Shown here: one piece after another, positions 3,715 to 5,006 of the stretch | Numbering within the stretch: the first letter of the stretch is position 1 | Layout: every line of letters begins with the position of its first letter | Source: Intrasporangiaceae bacterium | Lineage (GTDB): Bacteria > Actinomycetota > Actinomycetes > Actinomycetales > Dermatophilaceae | Direction of reading: 5' to 3' | DNA: 5,006 bases | Assembly: GCA_012518475.1 (NCBI GenBank) | Contig: JAAYSB010000029.1 | Span: 1 to 5,006, forward strand | Position numbers and translations under genes: made by a program | The notes under the pieces: model-generated | Database searches by the model: none | Seen by the model: only the letters and a program-made list of their open reading frames with translations | Told to the model about the DNA's origin: nothing

Positions 3715-5006
3715 ATGACCGCCGCGCCGACCGATCTCATCACCCGCCGGGCCGGCGACGAGCCTGCCGACAACCAGCCGATCGTCTCGGAGGTCTCGAT
3801 CACGAGCTCCTCGCCAACCGACAACCCTCGGCTCCAGCCGCGCGGCGCCAACGGCCGGTTCGTCAAGGAGGACGCCGAGGCCGACGAGCTGCCGGCCGAC
3901 CGCTATCTCGATCGAGAGATCTCGTGGCTCCAGTTCAACGAGCGGGTGCTCCAGCTCGCGGCGGACGAGTCCATCCCGCTCCTCGAACGAGCCCGGTATC
4001 TCGCGATCTTCACCTCGAACCTCGACGAGTTCTTCATGGTCCGGGTCGCCGGGCTCAAGCGACGGATCGCCACCGGGATCGCGGTGCGCTCAGCGTCGGG
4101 TCTGGAGCCTCGCGAGGTTCTCGAGCAGATCGCCGAGGTGAGCCACGAGCTCATGGACCTGCAGTCCAGAGTGTTCGCCCAGCAGGTGCGCCCGGCCCTC
4201 GAGGAGGAGGGCATCACGATCGTCGACTGGGCCGACCTCAGCGAGGACGAGCAGTCAGCTATGGGCGAGCTGTTCATGGACAGGATCTTCCCGGTCCTCA
4301 CCCCGCTGGCGGTCGACCCCGCTCACCCGTTCCCCTACATCTCGGGACTGTCGCTCAATCTCGCTGTCCTGCTGACGAACCCGAAGACCGGCAAGGAGCA
4401 CTTCGCGCGGGTCAAGGTGCCACCGCTGCTCCCCCGACTCCTCGAGGTCGGCGACAGCACCCCCTACGGCGCACGGCTGCTGCCGATCGAGCACGTCATC
4501 GCCGCCCACCTCGACCAGCTCTTCCCCGGGATGCAGGTCGACGAGCACTTCACCTTCCGCGTCACCCGCAACGAGGACCTCGAGGTCGAAGAAGACGACG
4601 CCGAAAACCTCCTCAAAGCCCTCGAAAAGGAGTTGCTCCGCCGCCGTTTCGGCCAGGCTGTGCGCCTCGAGGTTGAGGAAGATATTTCCAAGCGTGTGCT
4701 CAAGCTTTTGGTCCGTGAGCTGGGAGTTCGCGACGACGACGTGCTGCCGCTCCCAGCGCCACTCGACCTGACGGGTCTGAATGTCATTCACGATCTGGAC
4801 CGTCCGCACCTGAAGTACAAGAAGTTCGTGCCCGTCACGGCGAAGGGGATCTCGGACGTTGAGTCGGCCTCGATGCCGGACATCTTCGCGGCGATTCGCC
4901 GCAAGGAGGTCCTCGTCCATCACCCGTACGAGTCGTTCGCGACGTCGGTCCAGCACTTCATCCGCCAGGCCGCGGAGGATCCGAAGGTGCTCGCGATCAA
5001 GCAGAC
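3715..5006 (+). CDS. ppk1: Polyphosphate kinase 1, N-terminal part (runs off right edge)
   Basis: The frame is open from 3715 to the window end, giving 430 complete codons of a protein usually about 700 residues or more. PPK1 reversibly transfers the ATP gamma-phosphate to growing polyphosphate. Residues 1-61 are a non-conserved polar extension. The PPK N domain begins at DRYLDREISWLQFNERVL (62-79) and includes SNLDEFFMVRVAG (101-113), whose Asn102 matches the nucleotide-contacting Asn of known PPK1. The middle domain shows PAHPFPYISGLSLNLAV (202-218) and FARVKVPP, and LKYKKFVPV lies near 364-372. The catalytic C1 domain has just begun: HHPYESFATSVQHFI (402-416) and DPKVLAIKQ at the very end. 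The autophosphorylated histidine lies downstream and is not visible. The start 32 bp after mshD suggests co-transcription. Codon choice shifts toward A/T-ending codons around 4588-4800. Confidence 0.95.
   Translation, partial: MTAAPTDLITRRAGDEPADNQPIVSEVSITSSSPTDNPRLQPRGANGRFVKEDAEADELPADRYLDREISWLQFNERVLQLAADESIPLLERARYLAIFTSNLDEFFMVRVAGLKRRIATGIAVRSASGLEPREVLEQIAEVSHELMDLQSRVFAQQVRPALEEEGITIVDWADLSEDEQSAMGELFMDRIFPVLTPLAVDPAHPFPYISGLSLNLAVLLTNPKTGKEHFARVKVPPLLPRLLEVGDSTPYGARLLPIEHVIAAHLDQLFPGMQVDEHFTFRVTRNEDLEVEEDDAENLLKALEKELLRRRFGQAVRLEVEEDISKRVLKLLVRELGVRDDDVLPLPAPLDLTGLNVIHDLDRPHLKYKKFVPVTAKGISDVESASMPDIFAAIRRKEVLVHHPYESFATSVQHFIRQAAEDPKVLAIKQ

Noticed and set aside
3924..4676. Plus-strand open frame (250 codons) inside ppk1
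   Set aside because: It is a shifted frame of ppk1, rich in Arg, Pro and Gly. The 3715 frame carries all PPK motifs.
4255..4956. Minus-strand open frame (233 codons) opposite ppk1
   Set aside because: Antisense shadow of conserved ppk1 codons; no recognisable domain.
1..5006. Mobile element, CRISPR, phage or toxin-antitoxin content
   Set aside because: No transposase, integrase, regular spacer-repeat array or small gene pair is visible; all strong frames are housekeeping-type genes with similar composition.

Overview
This is a GC-rich window with the codon style of a high-GC actinobacterium. A mycothiol synthase gene (mycothiol is the actinobacterial low-molecular-weight thiol) and a GlnR-type orphan regulator support this. 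The genus cannot be fixed from the sequence; a member of the Micrococcales or a related order is a reasonable guess. I see no mobile elements, tRNA or rRNA genes, CRISPR arrays or phage genes. It reads as chromosomal core.

Layout: positions 1-1979 are transcribed leftward and 2031-5006 rightward, diverging from a 51-bp gap (1980-2030). Leftward, from the divergence point, are a MoaD/ThiS-like sulfur-carrier protein (1719-1979), an unrecognised polytopic membrane protein (766-1665), a DsrE-family small sulfur-relay-like protein (332-703), a 245-bp non-coding gap with several repeats, and the first 28 codons of a nitrobindin-like FABP-family protein running off the left edge (1-86). Rightward are glnR (2031-2768), mshD (2765-3682, overlapping glnR by 4 bp), and the first 430 codons of polyphosphate kinase ppk1 (3715 to the right edge).

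How the genes may fit together: the rightward genes join global nitrogen control (GlnR), the last step of mycothiol synthesis (MshD) and polyphosphate synthesis (PPK1). glnR-mshD proximity is also known from mycobacteria. The leftward genes have a sulfur theme (a thiocarboxylate-carrier-like protein with C-terminal Gly-Gly and a DsrE-fold protein with a CxxC pair), with a membrane protein between them whose role is unknown.

The less explained material is in the non-coding DNA: a perfect 11-bp inverted repeat and a pair of 13-bp direct repeats in 87-331, a second pair of 13-bp direct repeats between the DsrE and membrane genes, and two promoter-like hexamers placed so that the FABP and glnR messages could be leaderless. 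I did not find convincing evidence of a new multi-gene system. The best candidates for follow-up are the DsrE/membrane/MoaD cluster and these repeats.
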